Shown here one piece after another: positions 49,021-57,914 of a stretch of 64,000 nt of DNA. A program made the position numbers and the translations under genes. The notes under the pieces are model-generated. The model had not been told where the DNA came from. It saw only the letters and a program-made list of their open reading frames with translations, and searched no databases. The stretch lies in NCBI RefSeq assembly GCF_001580545.1, contig NZ_LRBG01000009.1, forward strand, positions 141,361 to 205,360, in the 5' to 3' direction. The DNA comes from Paraburkholderia monticola (lineage in GTDB: Bacteria; Pseudomonadota; Gammaproteobacteria; Burkholderiales; Burkholderiaceae). How positions within the stretch are numbered: the first letter of the stretch is position 1; each line of letters starts with the position of its first letter.

Positions 49021-49479
49021 TTAAGCAGCCGGATTCATCTGCCACAACGCGTAGTTCAACAGCGCCGCGTACGCGACCCACACCACATAGGGCACGAGCA
49101 CAACGCCCGCGAGGCGATCGCGTCGCCAGAACACAAACGTCAGCATCACGATCAGCACCAGCAGGATCAGGATGTCGATCAGCCCTATGTCGGGCCGATG
49201 CAGGCCGAAAAACAGCCACATCCACGCCGCGTTGAATAATAGCTGCACGACCCACAGGACGATCGCCGCGCTCAGCCCGTCGCGCTTCCACACGCGCCAC
49301 GCGGAAAATGCCATCAGCACGTAAAGCACGGTCCAGACCGGCGGGAAAACCCAGTTCGGCGGATTGAACACGGGCTTTTGCAGACCCGCGTACCACGCAT
49401 CCGGCAGCGACAGACTCGCGGCCCAGCCGGCCGCTAGCGTCAGGATCAGAAACACGAGCAGCGACGGCAGACGGCGCAT
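49021..49479 (-). CDS. tspO: TspO/MBR family membrane protein
   Basis: A 152-residue five-helix membrane protein of the tryptophan-rich sensory protein family, which binds porphyrins and related ligands. Conserved Trp/Pro residues are visible in KPVFNPPNWVFPPVWTVLY, AWMWLFFGLHRPD and YVVWVAYAALLNYALW. The ATG at 49479 is chosen over a GTG at 49485 because GGAGG is 7 bases from the ATG but only 1 base from the GTG. It is on the same strand as the photolyase gene upstream (39-45 bases), so they may be cotranscribed, linking tetrapyrrole/light or oxidative functions. Confidence 0.93.
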   Translation of the reverse strand: MRRLPSLLVFLILTLAAGWAASLSLPDAWYAGLQKPVFNPPNWVFPPVWTVLYVLMAFSAWRVWKRDGLSAAIVLWVVQLLFNAAWMWLFFGLHRPDIGLIDILILLVLIVMLTFVFWRRDRLAGVVLVPYVVWVAYAALLNYALWQMNPAA

Positions 49480-49523
49480 CTTCACCCCTCCATACCTTGT
49501 TATTCAATGATGTGAGCGGGCAC

Positions 49524-51023
49524 TCACTTGCCGTATCGGGCCAGTGTGCGCTCGCGAGCCTGCGCGTGATCGACGATTGGTTCGGGATAGTTCTCGCCCA
49601 GCACCACGCCGAATTCCGCGAGCCGCTCGGCGCCCGCCAGCCACGGTGCGTGAATCCATTTTGCCGGCAACTTCGCGAGTTGGGGTAGATATCGTTTGAT
49701 AAAGCGGCCGTCCGGGTCGAATTTTTCGGACTGGGTGACCGGATTGAAAATGCGGAAGTAAGGTTGCGCGTCGCAGCCGGTCGAGGCGGCCCACTGCCAG
49801 CCGCCGTTGTTCGCCGAGAAATCGAAGTCGTTCAGCAAATCGGCGAAATAGCGCTCGCCGAGCCGCCAGTCGATGCCGAGATCTTTCGCGAGGAAGCTCG
49901 CCGTGACCATGCGTAGACGGTTGTGCATATAGCCGGTCTGGTTCAGTTGCAGCATCGCGGCGTCGACGAGCGGATAGCCGGTGCGGCCGTCGCACCATGC
50001 GGCGAACGCTTCGTCGGCCGCGCGGCCTTTTTCCCAGCGCAGATGCTCGTATTCCGGCTTGTACGGCGCGCCCTTCGCAATGCGAGGGTGATGCGCGAGA
50101 ACCATGAAGTAGAAATCCCGCCAGATCAGCTCCGACAGCCACGTCGCCGCGCCGTTGCCGTCGGGTTGCAGCGACATCTCGTATGCGAGCCGTGCGAGCG
50201 TGCGGATCGACACCGTGCCGAAGCGCAGATGTACCGACAGGTAGCTCGGCCCTTTCGCGGCGGGATAATCGCGCCGCTCCGCATAGCTGTCGATGCGCGT
50301 CAGGAAATCGTCGAGCAGCTGTTGGGCCCCGCTCATGCCGGCAGGCAGCCGCAAGTCCGCCAGGTTGCTCGGCGCGAAGCCGAGCTGATCGAGCGTGGGT
50401 AGGTGGCGATCGAGCTTGCCCGGCGGCGGCGCCAGATGATTCGCGTAGGTCTCCACCGGATAGGGCTTCAGGTCGAACGCGCTCAGTTGCTTCAGCCACG
50501 CGTTCTTGTACGGCGTGAAGACCGCGAATGGTTTGCCCTGACCGTTGAGCAGCTCGTCGCGCTCGAAAATCGTCTGGTCCTTGAACGTTAGCCACTGACG
50601 GCCCGCTTCCGCGAGACGCTCGCCGACGGCCGCGTCGCGCTCGATCGCGGCCGGCTCATAGTCATGATTGGCGAACACCGCGTCGACGCGCATTTGCGCG
50701 GCGAGCTTCGGCACCAGCTCGGCCGGATCGCCGTATAGCACGACAAGGCCGCCGCCATGCGCGCGCAAAGCGCCGTCGAGTTCGGTCAGCGACGCGAGAA
50801 TGAAGTCGATGCGGCGATCCTGCACCGGCTCGTCTGGGTGGCGTGCCCGCCAGGTATCGACAATCGGCTGGAGGATCGTCGTGTCGAACACGAACACACA
50901 CCAGACGCGCTCGCAATGCTTGAGCGCGTAGTACAGCGCGGCATGGTCCGTGCAGCGCAGATCGCGACGGAACCAGACGAGGCCGGAGTCGAAGGTGTCG
51001 TGCAGGAGGCGGGCGCGTGTCAT
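49524..51023 (-). CDS. phrB: Deoxyribodipyrimidine photolyase
   Basis: Class I CPD photolyase of 499 residues that uses blue light and reduced FAD to split cyclobutane pyrimidine dimers. The N-terminal Rossmann antenna domain (LVWFRRDLRCTDHAALYYAL) is followed by the FAD domain with TGYPLVDAAMLQL, GYMHNRLRMVTASFLAKDL and NNGGWQWAASTGCDAQPYF. The Trp residues expected for electron transfer and the Asn of the flavin pocket appear to be kept. Cytoplasmic. Followed by tspO on the same strand. Confidence 0.96.
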   Translation of the reverse strand: MTRARLLHDTFDSGLVWFRRDLRCTDHAALYYALKHCERVWCVFVFDTTILQPIVDTWRARHPDEPVQDRRIDFILASLTELDGALRAHGGGLVVLYGDPAELVPKLAAQMRVDAVFANHDYEPAAIERDAAVGERLAEAGRQWLTFKDQTIFERDELLNGQGKPFAVFTPYKNAWLKQLSAFDLKPYPVETYANHLAPPPGKLDRHLPTLDQLGFAPSNLADLRLPAGMSGAQQLLDDFLTRIDSYAERRDYPAAKGPSYLSVHLRFGTVSIRTLARLAYEMSLQPDGNGAATWLSELIWRDFYFMVLAHHPRIAKGAPYKPEYEHLRWEKGRAADEAFAAWCDGRTGYPLVDAAMLQLNQTGYMHNRLRMVTASFLAKDLGIDWRLGERYFADLLNDFDFSANNGGWQWAASTGCDAQPYFRIFNPVTQSEKFDPDGRFIKRYLPQLAKLPAKWIHAPWLAGAERLAEFGVVLGENYPEPIVDHAQARERTLARYGK

Positions 51024-51099
51024 CGGGAAGTGCAGTCGGGACGAGGGAGGTTGCGGACCGGCGTCGCAGGTTGCGTGCCGCGCACGCCAGAACGACCAA

Positions 51100-51129
51100 C
51101 GCCCGCCCCTATTGTGCAGGGTGCGGGCG
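51100..51129 (-). terminator. Hairpin downstream of ohr
   Basis: CGCCCGC-CCCT (51100-51110) pairs with AGGG-T-GCGGGCG (51118-51129), with a single-base bulge and a 7-base loop. In the minus-strand transcript it follows ohr by 80 bases and is trailed by only a weak U-rich stretch (UUGGUCGUU). Confidence 0.4.
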
Positions 51130-51208
51130 CCGTTCGCGACGGTGCCGGGTGGGGCGCCGTGCGCGGCTCAATGTGGGCGTCGTGATCGGCGCAACAGCCG
51201 ACCCGGCC

Positions 51209-51628
51209 TCAAGCGACGTGCAGACGAACCGCGACGTTGTTGCGCGTGGCGTTCGAGTACGGGCAGACCTGGTGCGCTGCGTCGACCAGTTCCTGCGCAG
51301 CGTCCGCGGCGAGGCCCGGCAGCGAGATGCGCAGATCGATGTCGAGCGCGAAGCCGCCCTTGTCGTTCGGACCGATGCCGACCTCGGCGGAAACCTGCGT
51401 GTCAGCCGGAAGAGCCTGCTTGCGCTGGCCGGCGACGAACTTCATGGCGCTCAGGAAACAGGCCGAGTAGCCGGCCGCAAACAGCTGCTCGGGATTCGTG
51501 CCCGCTGCGCCAGTGCCACCGAGTTCGCGCGGCGCGGCCAGCTTCACGTCCAATGCATTGTCCGACGATACGGCGCGGCCGTCGCGGCCACCGGTGCTCG
51601 TTGCGCTTGCCTTGTAGAGGATGTTCAT
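51209..51628 (-). CDS. ohr: Organic hydroperoxide resistance protein
   Basis: Thiol peroxidase of the OsmC/Ohr family, 139 residues, that reduces organic hydroperoxides using lipoyl thiols. The two catalytic cysteines are Cys57 (AAGYSACFLSA) and Cys122 (HQVCPYSNATRNN). The family opening ILYKASATSTGGRDG is intact. The ATG at 51628 is preferred to a frame start at 51664. It follows ohrR on the same strand with a 172-base gap that contains a strong dyad, so it should have its own OhrR-controlled promoter. Confidence 0.96.
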   Translation of the reverse strand: MNILYKASATSTGGRDGRAVSSDNALDVKLAAPRELGGTGAAGTNPEQLFAAGYSACFLSAMKFVAGQRKQALPADTQVSAEVGIGPNDKGGFALDIDLRISLPGLAADAAQELVDAAHQVCPYSNATRNNVAVRLHVA

Positions 51629-51732
51629 GGTGCTGCTCCTTATCTGGGTTGTCAGGGTTGGCATGTTTGCCGCCTTGTGCCGGTTCGCCGGTTTGGCGAA
51701 GCGCTAGCGAAGCGGCATGTCGTTAAGATAGT

Positions 51733-51760
51733 ACACAAATCATTTGTGTGCAAATGAATT
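51733..51760 (-). promoter_or_regulatory. OhrR operator upstream of ohr
   Basis: ACACAAAT-C-ATTTGTGT (51733-51749) is a perfect dyad with one central base, immediately followed by GTGCAAATGAATT (51748-51760). The same 13-base word, with one change (GTGCAAATGGATT), recurs upstream of ohrR. The position, 105 bases before the ohr ATG, is right for a repressor site. Confidence 0.65.
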
Positions 51761-51800
51761 ATCGTCTCGTGGCGAGAGTTAGTCTGTTGCATTAAACGCG

Positions 51801-52253
51801 CTACTGGTCCATGTAGTCGTTGAGCGTCGTGCGCAGGCGCGTGAGGTCGTCGCGCAGACGCAGCAGGAAGTCGGGCGTCTGCTGCGTCGCGCAGAGAATA
51901 TCGGCGGGCACGTCGCGGGCCTGACGCTTCAGCGTTTTGCCTGCACTCGTGAGACGAATGTACACGAGGCGTTCATCTTCGGTGCCACGGACTCGCTCGA
52001 CGAGGCCCTGCGCTTCGAGGCGCTTGAGCAGCGGCGTCACTGTGGCGGGATCGAGATTCAGGCGCGTCGCCATGTCCTTGACGGTGACGTCGTCGGTCTC
52101 CCATAGCACGAGCATCGCCAGATACTGCGGATACGTGAGCCCGAGGTTTTCGAGCAGCGGCTTGTACGCTTTCGTCATCGCAAGCGAGGTCGAGTAAAGC
52201 GCGAAGCAGAGTTGTTCGTCGAGCGTGAAGGGGAGGGCGGAGCGCTGGGTCAT
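51801..52253 (-). CDS. ohrR: MarR-family organic peroxide sensor
   Basis: A 150-residue MarR regulator that represses ohr until oxidised by organic hydroperoxides. The peroxidatic cysteine is Cys16 (DEQLCFALYS). A second Cys121 (DILCATQQ) is 105 residues later, the same spacing as Cys22/Cys127 of the two-cysteine Xanthomonas OhrR, so this should be the disulfide-forming type. The winged helix is VTVKDMATRLNLDPATVTPLLKRLE. Located upstream of ohr; dyads lie before both genes, consistent with autoregulation. Confidence 0.95.
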   Translation of the reverse strand: MTQRSALPFTLDEQLCFALYSTSLAMTKAYKPLLENLGLTYPQYLAMLVLWETDDVTVKDMATRLNLDPATVTPLLKRLEAQGLVERVRGTEDERLVYIRLTSAGKTLKRQARDVPADILCATQQTPDFLLRLRDDLTRLRTTLNDYMDQ

Positions 52254-52276
52254 GATCCATCTCGGCTAAAAAGAGC

Positions 52277-52307
52277 GTGCAAATGGATTGCACACAAACT
52301 ATTGTGC
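52277..52307 (-). promoter_or_regulatory. OhrR operator upstream of ohrR
   Basis: Two overlapping dyads: GTGCAA-ATGGA-TTGCAC (52277-52293) and GCACA-N8-TGTGC (52290-52307). The first contains the word shared with the ohr promoter. They lie 24-54 bases before the ohrR ATG, fitting autorepression. Confidence 0.6.
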
Positions 52308-52427
52308 CGCAAATCGATTGAGGATGCCGGGCGTCGGGACGAGGTGTTTCGACAGAGGCGTCGAGAAGATGCGCGCGGAACACGCGATGCGCGGGCGCCA
52401 GAACAGCACCCGCGCGGGAACGACCGA

Positions 52428-53234
52428 TCAGGCTGCGGGGGTGGTCGGCAGATCCGGCGTTTGCGGCGTCTGCACGCCGAAGCAGCCGCGATAGGTCGCG
52501 TAGAACGAGCAGTACAGCATCGTCGTGACAATCATCGTGGCGGGCATCAGGATCGCGAACGCGAAATCGGCCGCGCCGAGCGCCTGCATCAGCGCGGACA
52601 GTCCGAGCGACACGACCGTCGCGACCGCGAACCACAGCGCCGCGAACACGACGAAAGCGCCGCGATTGCGCCAGCAACTGACGACGCTGAAGAACATCGC
52701 CTTGACGGGCGGCACGTCGTGCCATGCGGCGAGAATCGGCGAGAACCAGAACAGCATCGCGACCGGCACATAGAACGCGAGCGCGGTGATCACCGCGAGC
52801 GGGATATTGCTGTTGGCGATCGCGTTCTCATCCATCGATGCTCCCCCGAGCATCACCTTCAGCAGCATGCCGCCGTCAGCGAGCGCCGAGCCGGCCAGCA
52901 CGAGCGCCATCGCGATCACATACAGCACGCCGAGGATCAGCAGTCGGCGCGCGACTACCGGGCCATACGAATGAAAGCCGTCGACGAGGATGGTCGGAAA
53001 CACCGGCTTGCCCGCGATCGTATTGCGGCACGCCGCCATGAAGCCGACCGCGACACCTGGAATGAACAGCAGCGGCAATACCCCGCCGACCACCGGAATC
53101 TGCGACACGAGCGTCATCACCAGCAAATAGGTGAAGAACAGCGTCAGGAAGGCGAGCGGATTTTTACGGAACAGCCAGATGCCCTGGCGGAACCACACAT
53201 AGCCGGTTTTCGCGGGGACTTCGATCAGTTGCAT
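52428..53234 (-). CDS. BPSS1780 family membrane protein
   Basis: A 268-residue membrane protein with about six hydrophobic helices ([64 protein letters not shown] and others). It starts with the family segment [26 protein letters not shown]. No function is known; I recognise it as the BPSS1780 family of Burkholderiales. The start overlaps the thrB stop by 10 bases, so the genes are cotranscribed. The C-terminal tail is Pro/Thr-rich. Confidence 0.85.
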   Translation of the reverse strand: MQLIEVPAKTGYVWFRQGIWLFRKNPLAFLTLFFTYLLVMTLVSQIPVVGGVLPLLFIPGVAVGFMAACRNTIAGKPVFPTILVDGFHSYGPVVARRLLILGVLYVIAMALVLAGSALADGGMLLKVMLGGASMDENAIANSNIPLAVITALAFYVPVAMLFWFSPILAAWHDVPPVKAMFFSVVSCWRNRGAFVVFAALWFAVATVVSLGLSALMQALGAADFAFAILMPATMIVTTMLYCSFYATYRGCFGVQTPQTPDLPTTPAA

Positions 53235-54220
53235 GAGGTATGGATGCCTGGATTCGCGACGCCGTGCAGGCGCTCGCGCAGAATGCGTTCGAAATGGCCG
53301 GGGTCGTGCGGCTTCAGCAGCTCCGCCGCGCGAGGCAAATGAAAATCATACAGGCGCGAGACCCAGAAACGGTACGCGCCGGCACGCAGCATGTCGCCCC
53401 AGTGACGGTTTTCCTCGGCGGTGAACGGCCGGACAGTCTGATACGCGCGCAACAGCGCTTCGGTGCGCGCGTCGTCGAGCTTGCCGGTCGCGAGGTCGAC
53501 GCACCAGTCGTTGACCGTCACCGCGACGTCGAACAGCCACTTGTCGCAGCCGGCGAAATAGAAATCGAAGAAGCCGCCGAGCCGCACTTCGTGGCCCGTG
53601 TCGGGCGCCGCGTGCGCGAACATGGCGTTGTCGCGGAACAGGTCGGCGTGGCACGGGCCTGCCGGCATCGCCGCGTAGTCGGCCGAGGCGAAGAACGCCT
53701 CCTGATGCGCCAGCTCGGACGCGAGCAGATCGCGCTGCTCGCCTTCGAGATACGGCAGGATCGTCGGCACGGTGTCGCGCCACCACGGCAGGCTGCGCAG
53801 GTTCGGCTGATAGCGGGGATAGTCGCGGCCCGCGAGGTGCATGCGCGCGAGCATCTGGCCGACCTCTACGCAGTGCTCGATGCCCGGCGCCAGTTCGGGC
53901 GCGCCTTCGAGCTTCGTCACGATGGTCGCGGGTTTGCCGAGCAGCATGCCGAACAGCGCGCCGTCGAGGCGCGGCATCGGATCCGGCACCGGCACGCGAT
54001 GCCCGGCGAGATGCCGCATCAGGTCCAGATAGAACGGCAGTTGTTCAGCTGTCAGCTTCTCGAAAATCGTCAGCACGAATTCGCCGCGCGTCGTCGTCAG
54101 AAAGAAGTTGCTGTTTTCAATGCCGGACGAGATGCCGCGAAACTCGACGACATCGCCGAGATCGTAGTGACTCATCCATTCTGCGAGTTGGGATTCGTTG
54201 ACAGCGGTGAAGACAGCCAT
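53225..54220 (-). CDS. thrB: Homoserine kinase (HomK/ThrB2 type)
   Basis: Phosphorylates homoserine to O-phosphohomoserine in threonine synthesis. At 331 residues it belongs to the aminoglycoside-phosphotransferase-like homoserine kinases of Proteobacteria, not the GHMP type of E. coli. The catalytic loop is [12 protein letters not shown] and the metal-binding segment GFFDFYFAG. The opening [15 protein letters not shown] is typical. The ATG at 54220 is chosen by homology; 32 upstream residues in frame are not conserved. It is preceded by the DUF2782 gene on the same strand. Confidence 0.95.
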   Translation of the reverse strand: MAVFTAVNESQLAEWMSHYDLGDVVEFRGISSGIENSNFFLTTTRGEFVLTIFEKLTAEQLPFYLDLMRHLAGHRVPVPDPMPRLDGALFGMLLGKPATIVTKLEGAPELAPGIEHCVEVGQMLARMHLAGRDYPRYQPNLRSLPWWRDTVPTILPYLEGEQRDLLASELAHQEAFFASADYAAMPAGPCHADLFRDNAMFAHAAPDTGHEVRLGGFFDFYFAGCDKWLFDVAVTVNDWCVDLATGKLDDARTEALLRAYQTVRPFTAEENRHWGDMLRAGAYRFWVSRLYDFHLPRAAELLKPHDPGHFERILRERLHGVANPGIHTSCN

Positions 54221-54386
54221 GCGGAAGCGTCGGATCAGGTTGTTCGGGCTGGCGCGGTGCGGCCAGTGCGAGGTGAGGCAAATGAATGTGGCGGATCGGG
54301 CGGCGAATGCGTTCATCGCCCAGCCGCCGCGATCGGGGCACGGCTGCGCCGCGGCCGCCGTTACCGGCGCGCCGCTTTCGCAACGA

Positions 54387-54779
54387 TCAATAGTGGAGAT
54401 TCACCGACGGCAAGCGCGTGCTGGGCTTGCCCGCGTCGTGGACGGTGGGCGACGTGTCGGGCGACGCGCTCATCTGATAGCGCGTGCCGAAATTCGATTG
54501 CACGTTGATTTCGACCGGCTTGCCCTTGTCGCGGTATTCAGTGATTTCGGTGCCGTTCGGGCTGACTTCGTGATAGCTCGGCGTGCGCGGAACGTTGATG
54601 TCGACCTTCGAGCTGACCTGTGCCCCCGGACGATTGATCTTGTCCAGGTCGGGCAGACCGGCCCGTTCATTGGCGGACTGGGGCGCGTCGGCGGGCGGCG
54701 GCTCGTCGACGGGGGCAGCCATCGCGGCGTTGCCGAAGGCGAGAGCCAGCGCAACGGCGATGGGAAGGAGCGGCTTCAT
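54387..54779 (-). CDS. DUF2782 exported protein
   Basis: A 130-residue small exported protein with a signal peptide (about 1-21, [21 protein letters not shown]) and a DUF2782 domain containing [28 protein letters not shown] and [11 protein letters not shown]. Function unknown. In beta- and gammaproteobacteria it often sits near thrB and polA, as here. The ATG at 54779 is chosen for the signal peptide. It is about 166 bases upstream of thrB and divergent from amn. Confidence 0.85.
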   Translation of the reverse strand: MKPLLPIAVALALAFGNAAMAAPVDEPPPADAPQSANERAGLPDLDKINRPGAQVSSKVDINVPRTPSYHEVSPNGTEITEYRDKGKPVEINVQSNFGTRYQMSASPDTSPTVHDAGKPSTRLPSVNLHY

Positions 54780-54913
54780 GGTGATTCTCCGATTGGGTGC
54801 CCCGATTCTAGCAAATCCGGCCTCGCGCACGCGCGCGAAGCCTTATTTTGCGCCGCTTTCGCGCAACATGCGTGCGTTCTCGCGAGCACTGTTGCAAGCG
54901 TCGTTGCCGACAT

Positions 54914-54941
54914 TTGGCAATAGCGGGTTCCGTGGTAATGT
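54914..54941 (+). promoter_or_regulatory. Candidate extended -10 promoter of amn
   Basis: TTGGCA (54914-54919), 16 bases, then TAATGT (54936-54941) preceded by TGG, which makes an extended -10. It lies 27 bases before the amn ATG, allowing a short leader. Confidence 0.4.
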
Positions 54942-54967
54942 CGTCTCATCAAAAAGGGTGAACGATC

Positions 54968-56497
54968 ATGACGAACAACGAGATCAATCAGCGCACGGTG
55001 CAGAGTCCCGCCAACAGCTTCCCGACCGAAGGCTTCGACGACGCGGCCGAGGCCGTCACCCGCCTCTCCGCGATCTACGAGGCGAACACGTCGTTCCTGC
55101 GCGATGCGTTCGCGCGTTATCGCCGTAACGAGCAGTTCGACCATCGCGTGCGCGCCTGCTATCCGTTCGTGCGCGTGCGCACCGAGGTCAACACGCACGT
55201 CGATTCGCGCCGCTCGTATGGGTTCGTCGCGGGGCCTGGCGTGTTCGAGACGACTGTCACGCGGCCCGACCTGTTCGGTAACTACTATCGCGAGCAGCTG
55301 CGCTTGCTGGCGAAGAACCATCATGTGCAGATCGAGGTCGGCGTGTCGGATCAGCCGATTCCGATTCATTTCGCGTTCGCCGAGGGCATCCACCTCGAAG
55401 GCGATCTGGACCGCGAGCGTCTGTTCCTGATGCGCGACATCTTCGACACGCCGGACCTCGCACTGCTCGACGACCGCATCGTCAACGGCACCTACGAGCC
55501 GCTGCCGGGCGAGCCGTATCCGCTCGCATTGTTTACTGCGGCGCGCGTCGATTTTTCGCTGCATCGGCTGAAGCACTACACGGCGACCGCGCCCACGCAT
55601 GTGCAGAACTACGTGCTGTACACGAACTACCAGTTCTATATCGACGAATTCGTGAAGCTGGGCCGCGGCATGATGGCCCATACCGACGACGCGGAGTTGC
55701 GCGCCTATCGCAGCGAATACACGTCGTTCGTCGAGCCGGGCGACGTCATCACCTACAACGAGAATCTCGGCGAGCAGGCGCAGGAAGGCACACCGCCGCC
55801 GCGTCTGCCGCAGATGCCCGCGTATCACCTGAAACGCGCGGACGGCAGCGGCATCACGATGGTCAACATCGGGGTCGGGCCATCGAACGCGAAGACGATC
55901 ACCGATCACATCGCGGTGCTGCGTCCGCATGCGTGGATCATGCTTGGCCACTGCGCGGGGCTGCGCAACACGCAGCGTCTCGGCGACTACGTGCTCGCGC
56001 ACGGCTATGTGCGCGAGGACCATGTGCTCGATGCCGATCTGCCGCTGTGGGTGCCGATTCCGGCGCTCGCGGAAGTGCAGGTCGCGCTCGAGCGCGCGGT
56101 CGCGCAGGTCACGCAGCTCGATGGCGTCGAGTTGAAGCGTGTGATGCGCACGGGCACCGTGGCGAGCGTCGACAATCGCAACTGGGAGCTGCGCGATCAT
56201 CGCGAGCCGGTGCAGCGGTTGTCGCAAAGCCGGGCGATCGCGCTCGACATGGAGAGCGCGACGATCGCCGCGAACGGCTTTCGCTTCCGCGTGCCTTACG
56301 GCACGCTGCTATGCGTGTCGGACAAGCCGCTGCATGGTGAGCTGAAGCTGCCGGGCATGGCCGATCAGTTTTATCGCGCGCAGGTCGATCAGCATTTGCA
56401 GATCGGCGTGAAGGCGATGGAACTGCTGCGGGAGAACGGGCTGCATCGATTGCATAGCCGCAAGCTGCGGAGTTTCGCGGAAGTGGCGTTCCAGTAA
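54968..56497 (+). CDS. amn: AMP nucleosidase
   Basis: Hydrolyses AMP to adenine and ribose-5-phosphate, adjusting adenine nucleotide levels. It has 509 residues: an N-terminal regulatory domain and a C-terminal nucleoside-phosphorylase fold with VNIGVGPSNAKTITDHIA and the acidic active-site segment ALDMESATIAANGF. The last part, KLPGMADQFYRAQVDQHLQIG, is typical for Amn. Cytoplasmic. Divergent from DUF2782 and convergent with the chromate-transporter pair; no further operon partner is visible. Confidence 0.95.
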   Translation: MTNNEINQRTVQSPANSFPTEGFDDAAEAVTRLSAIYEANTSFLRDAFARYRRNEQFDHRVRACYPFVRVRTEVNTHVDSRRSYGFVAGPGVFETTVTRPDLFGNYYREQLRLLAKNHHVQIEVGVSDQPIPIHFAFAEGIHLEGDLDRERLFLMRDIFDTPDLALLDDRIVNGTYEPLPGEPYPLALFTAARVDFSLHRLKHYTATAPTHVQNYVLYTNYQFYIDEFVKLGRGMMAHTDDAELRAYRSEYTSFVEPGDVITYNENLGEQAQEGTPPPRLPQMPAYHLKRADGSGITMVNIGVGPSNAKTITDHIAVLRPHAWIMLGHCAGLRNTQRLGDYVLAHGYVREDHVLDADLPLWVPIPALAEVQVALERAVAQVTQLDGVELKRVMRTGTVASVDNRNWELRDHREPVQRLSQSRAIALDMESATIAANGFRFRVPYGTLLCVSDKPLHGELKLPGMADQFYRAQVDQHLQIGVKAMELLRENGLHRLHSRKLRSFAEVAFQ

Positions 56498-56616
56498 CTC
56501 TGGCGGCGAAAGCCCGGCTTACCGCAACTTGCTCTTTCAACCGGAAAGAGGTGGGAATAACCGGTAAGGGCTTCTTATCAATCAGTCTCGTCGAGTGCGG
56601 AGGCGGCGTGTCCGCC

Positions 56617-57147
56617 TCAACCCTGCCCGAACCCGGTCAACCCAATCAGGCTTCCCGCAGCCAGCAGCCACAGCGGATGAATCCGCGTTTTCGTCGCCAT
56701 CACGGTGGTAAAGGCGGTAATCGCCCACGCTATCGCGGTCGGGTTCGACGCGCGCGCGATCAGCGCCGCGCTCGCCGCGACGAGGCCGGCCGTCACCGGC
56801 ACGAGTCCGAGCTGCGCGTAGCGGCGCCACGGCCGGTCCTTGAAGCGATCCCACGCATGCAGCGCGAGGATCGTCACGAGCGACGACGGTCCGAACTTCG
56901 CAATCGACGTGACGAGCATGCCGGCCCAGCCGGCCACATGCCAGCCGATCAGCGTGACGATCATCAGGTTCGGGCCGGGCGCGGCTTGAGCGAGCGCGAA
57001 TAGCGCGCTGAACTCGCTGGCCGGCATCCAGTGATGCACGTCGACCACCTGTCGCTGCATCTCAGGAAGAATCGTGTTGCCGCCGCCGAACGCGAGCAAT
57101 GACAGTTGACTGAAAATGGCCGCAAGAGAAACGAGCGTGTCGTTCAT
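56617..57147 (-). CDS. Chromate transporter, C-terminal-type half
   Basis: A 176-residue short-chain CHR protein, one half of a two-gene chromate transporter. It has about five membrane helices and the CHR motif FGGGNTILPEMQR followed by ALAQAAPGPNLM. The start overlaps the upstream CHR gene by 4 bases. Together the two proteins cover the two halves of a full ChrA. Such pairs are known as functional short-chain systems, so this is not a broken chrA. Confidence 0.9.
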   Translation of the reverse strand: MNDTLVSLAAIFSQLSLLAFGGGNTILPEMQRQVVDVHHWMPASEFSALFALAQAAPGPNLMIVTLIGWHVAGWAGMLVTSIAKFGPSSLVTILALHAWDRFKDRPWRRYAQLGLVPVTAGLVAASAALIARASNPTAIAWAITAFTTVMATKTRIHPLWLLAAGSLIGLTGFGQG

Positions 57148-57713
57148 CGCGCACTCCTTGCAGCAAGATAGATGCTGAGCGGCGTGAGCACGAGCATCGT
57201 CGGCAGCAGCGGCCAGCGCAGCACCGCGATCGCGACGAAGCCGAGCGCGGCAATCAGCGCGGCGAGCGGTTTGTTGCGTAGCGGCAGTACGATCTTGATC
57301 GCCATCGAAATCAGCAGACCCGAGGCCGCTGCGGCGAGTCCCGCGAACAGATGACGCACGTGCGGATCGTTCTGCGTGTGCTCGTACAGCACGCCGAGCC
57401 CGATCACCACCAGCGAAGGCCCGGCGATCAGGCCGAGCAAACCGGCCAGCGCGCCGGGCACGCCGCGAAAGCGCATGCCCATCGCGACCGACAGATTGAT
57501 CACGTTGCCGCCGGGCAGGAATTGACAGAGGCCGAGCAGATCGGTGAATTCGTCGCTGGTGAGCCAGCGGCGTTGTTCGACGAGCGCGCGGCGCGCGAGC
57601 GGCAACGCGCCGCCGAATGAGATGAGGCCGAGGCCGAGAAAGCCGCCGAAGATTTCACGCAAGGTCGGCGTGGACGCGAGCGCCGATTCGGACGAGATGA
57701 GTTCGTTGTTCAT
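57144..57713 (-). CDS. Chromate transporter, N-terminal-type half
   Basis: A 189-residue short-chain CHR protein. Its motif FGGALPLARRALVEQRRWL and GLCQFLPGGNVINLSVAMG correspond to the first half of ChrA. About five membrane helices. The ATG at 57713 starts the homologous part, and the upstream in-frame region to 57824 overlaps a terminator, so it is not coding. It makes a dimer or a heterodimer with the next gene product and may export chromate or a related oxyanion. Confidence 0.9.
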   Translation of the reverse strand: MNNELISSESALASTPTLREIFGGFLGLGLISFGGALPLARRALVEQRRWLTSDEFTDLLGLCQFLPGGNVINLSVAMGMRFRGVPGALAGLLGLIAGPSLVVIGLGVLYEHTQNDPHVRHLFAGLAAAASGLLISMAIKIVLPLRNKPLAALIAALGFVAIAVLRWPLLPTMLVLTPLSIYLAARSAR

Positions 57714-57821
57714 ATCGTGAAGCTTGAGGTGCAAGCCCAGCAGGTTAGCGCCGAACGCGCGGCGCGCAAAACGATTTTTGTGGGCACGAGCCGGTCCGTA
57801 AGCGTGCCGAAAACTGGCCTG

Positions 57822-57855
57822 CAAAACGAAAGCGGGCAGCCCGAAGGCTGCCCGC
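57822..57855 (-). terminator. Intrinsic terminator of the LOG gene
   Basis: On the minus strand GCGGGCAGCC-TTCG-GGCTGCCCGC (57855-57832), a perfect 10-bp stem with a stable UUCG tetraloop, is followed by TTTCGTTTT. It ends the LOG-gene transcript and insulates the chromate-transporter genes. Confidence 0.85.
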
Positions 57856-57914
57856 GATGGACGCGATGCCAGTCATCTTGCTACGCGCAATGCGAGGCGC
57901 GCAGCGTCATGCCA

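Noticed and set aside
54776..56227. Minus-strand frame of 483 codons over amn
   Set aside because: Antisense shadow of AMP nucleosidase; no recognisable family.
56617..57713. Chromate transporter broken by a frameshift
   Set aside because: Each half has its own start and a 4-base ATGA overlap, and each has one complete CHR motif; two-gene short-chain transporters are a known form.
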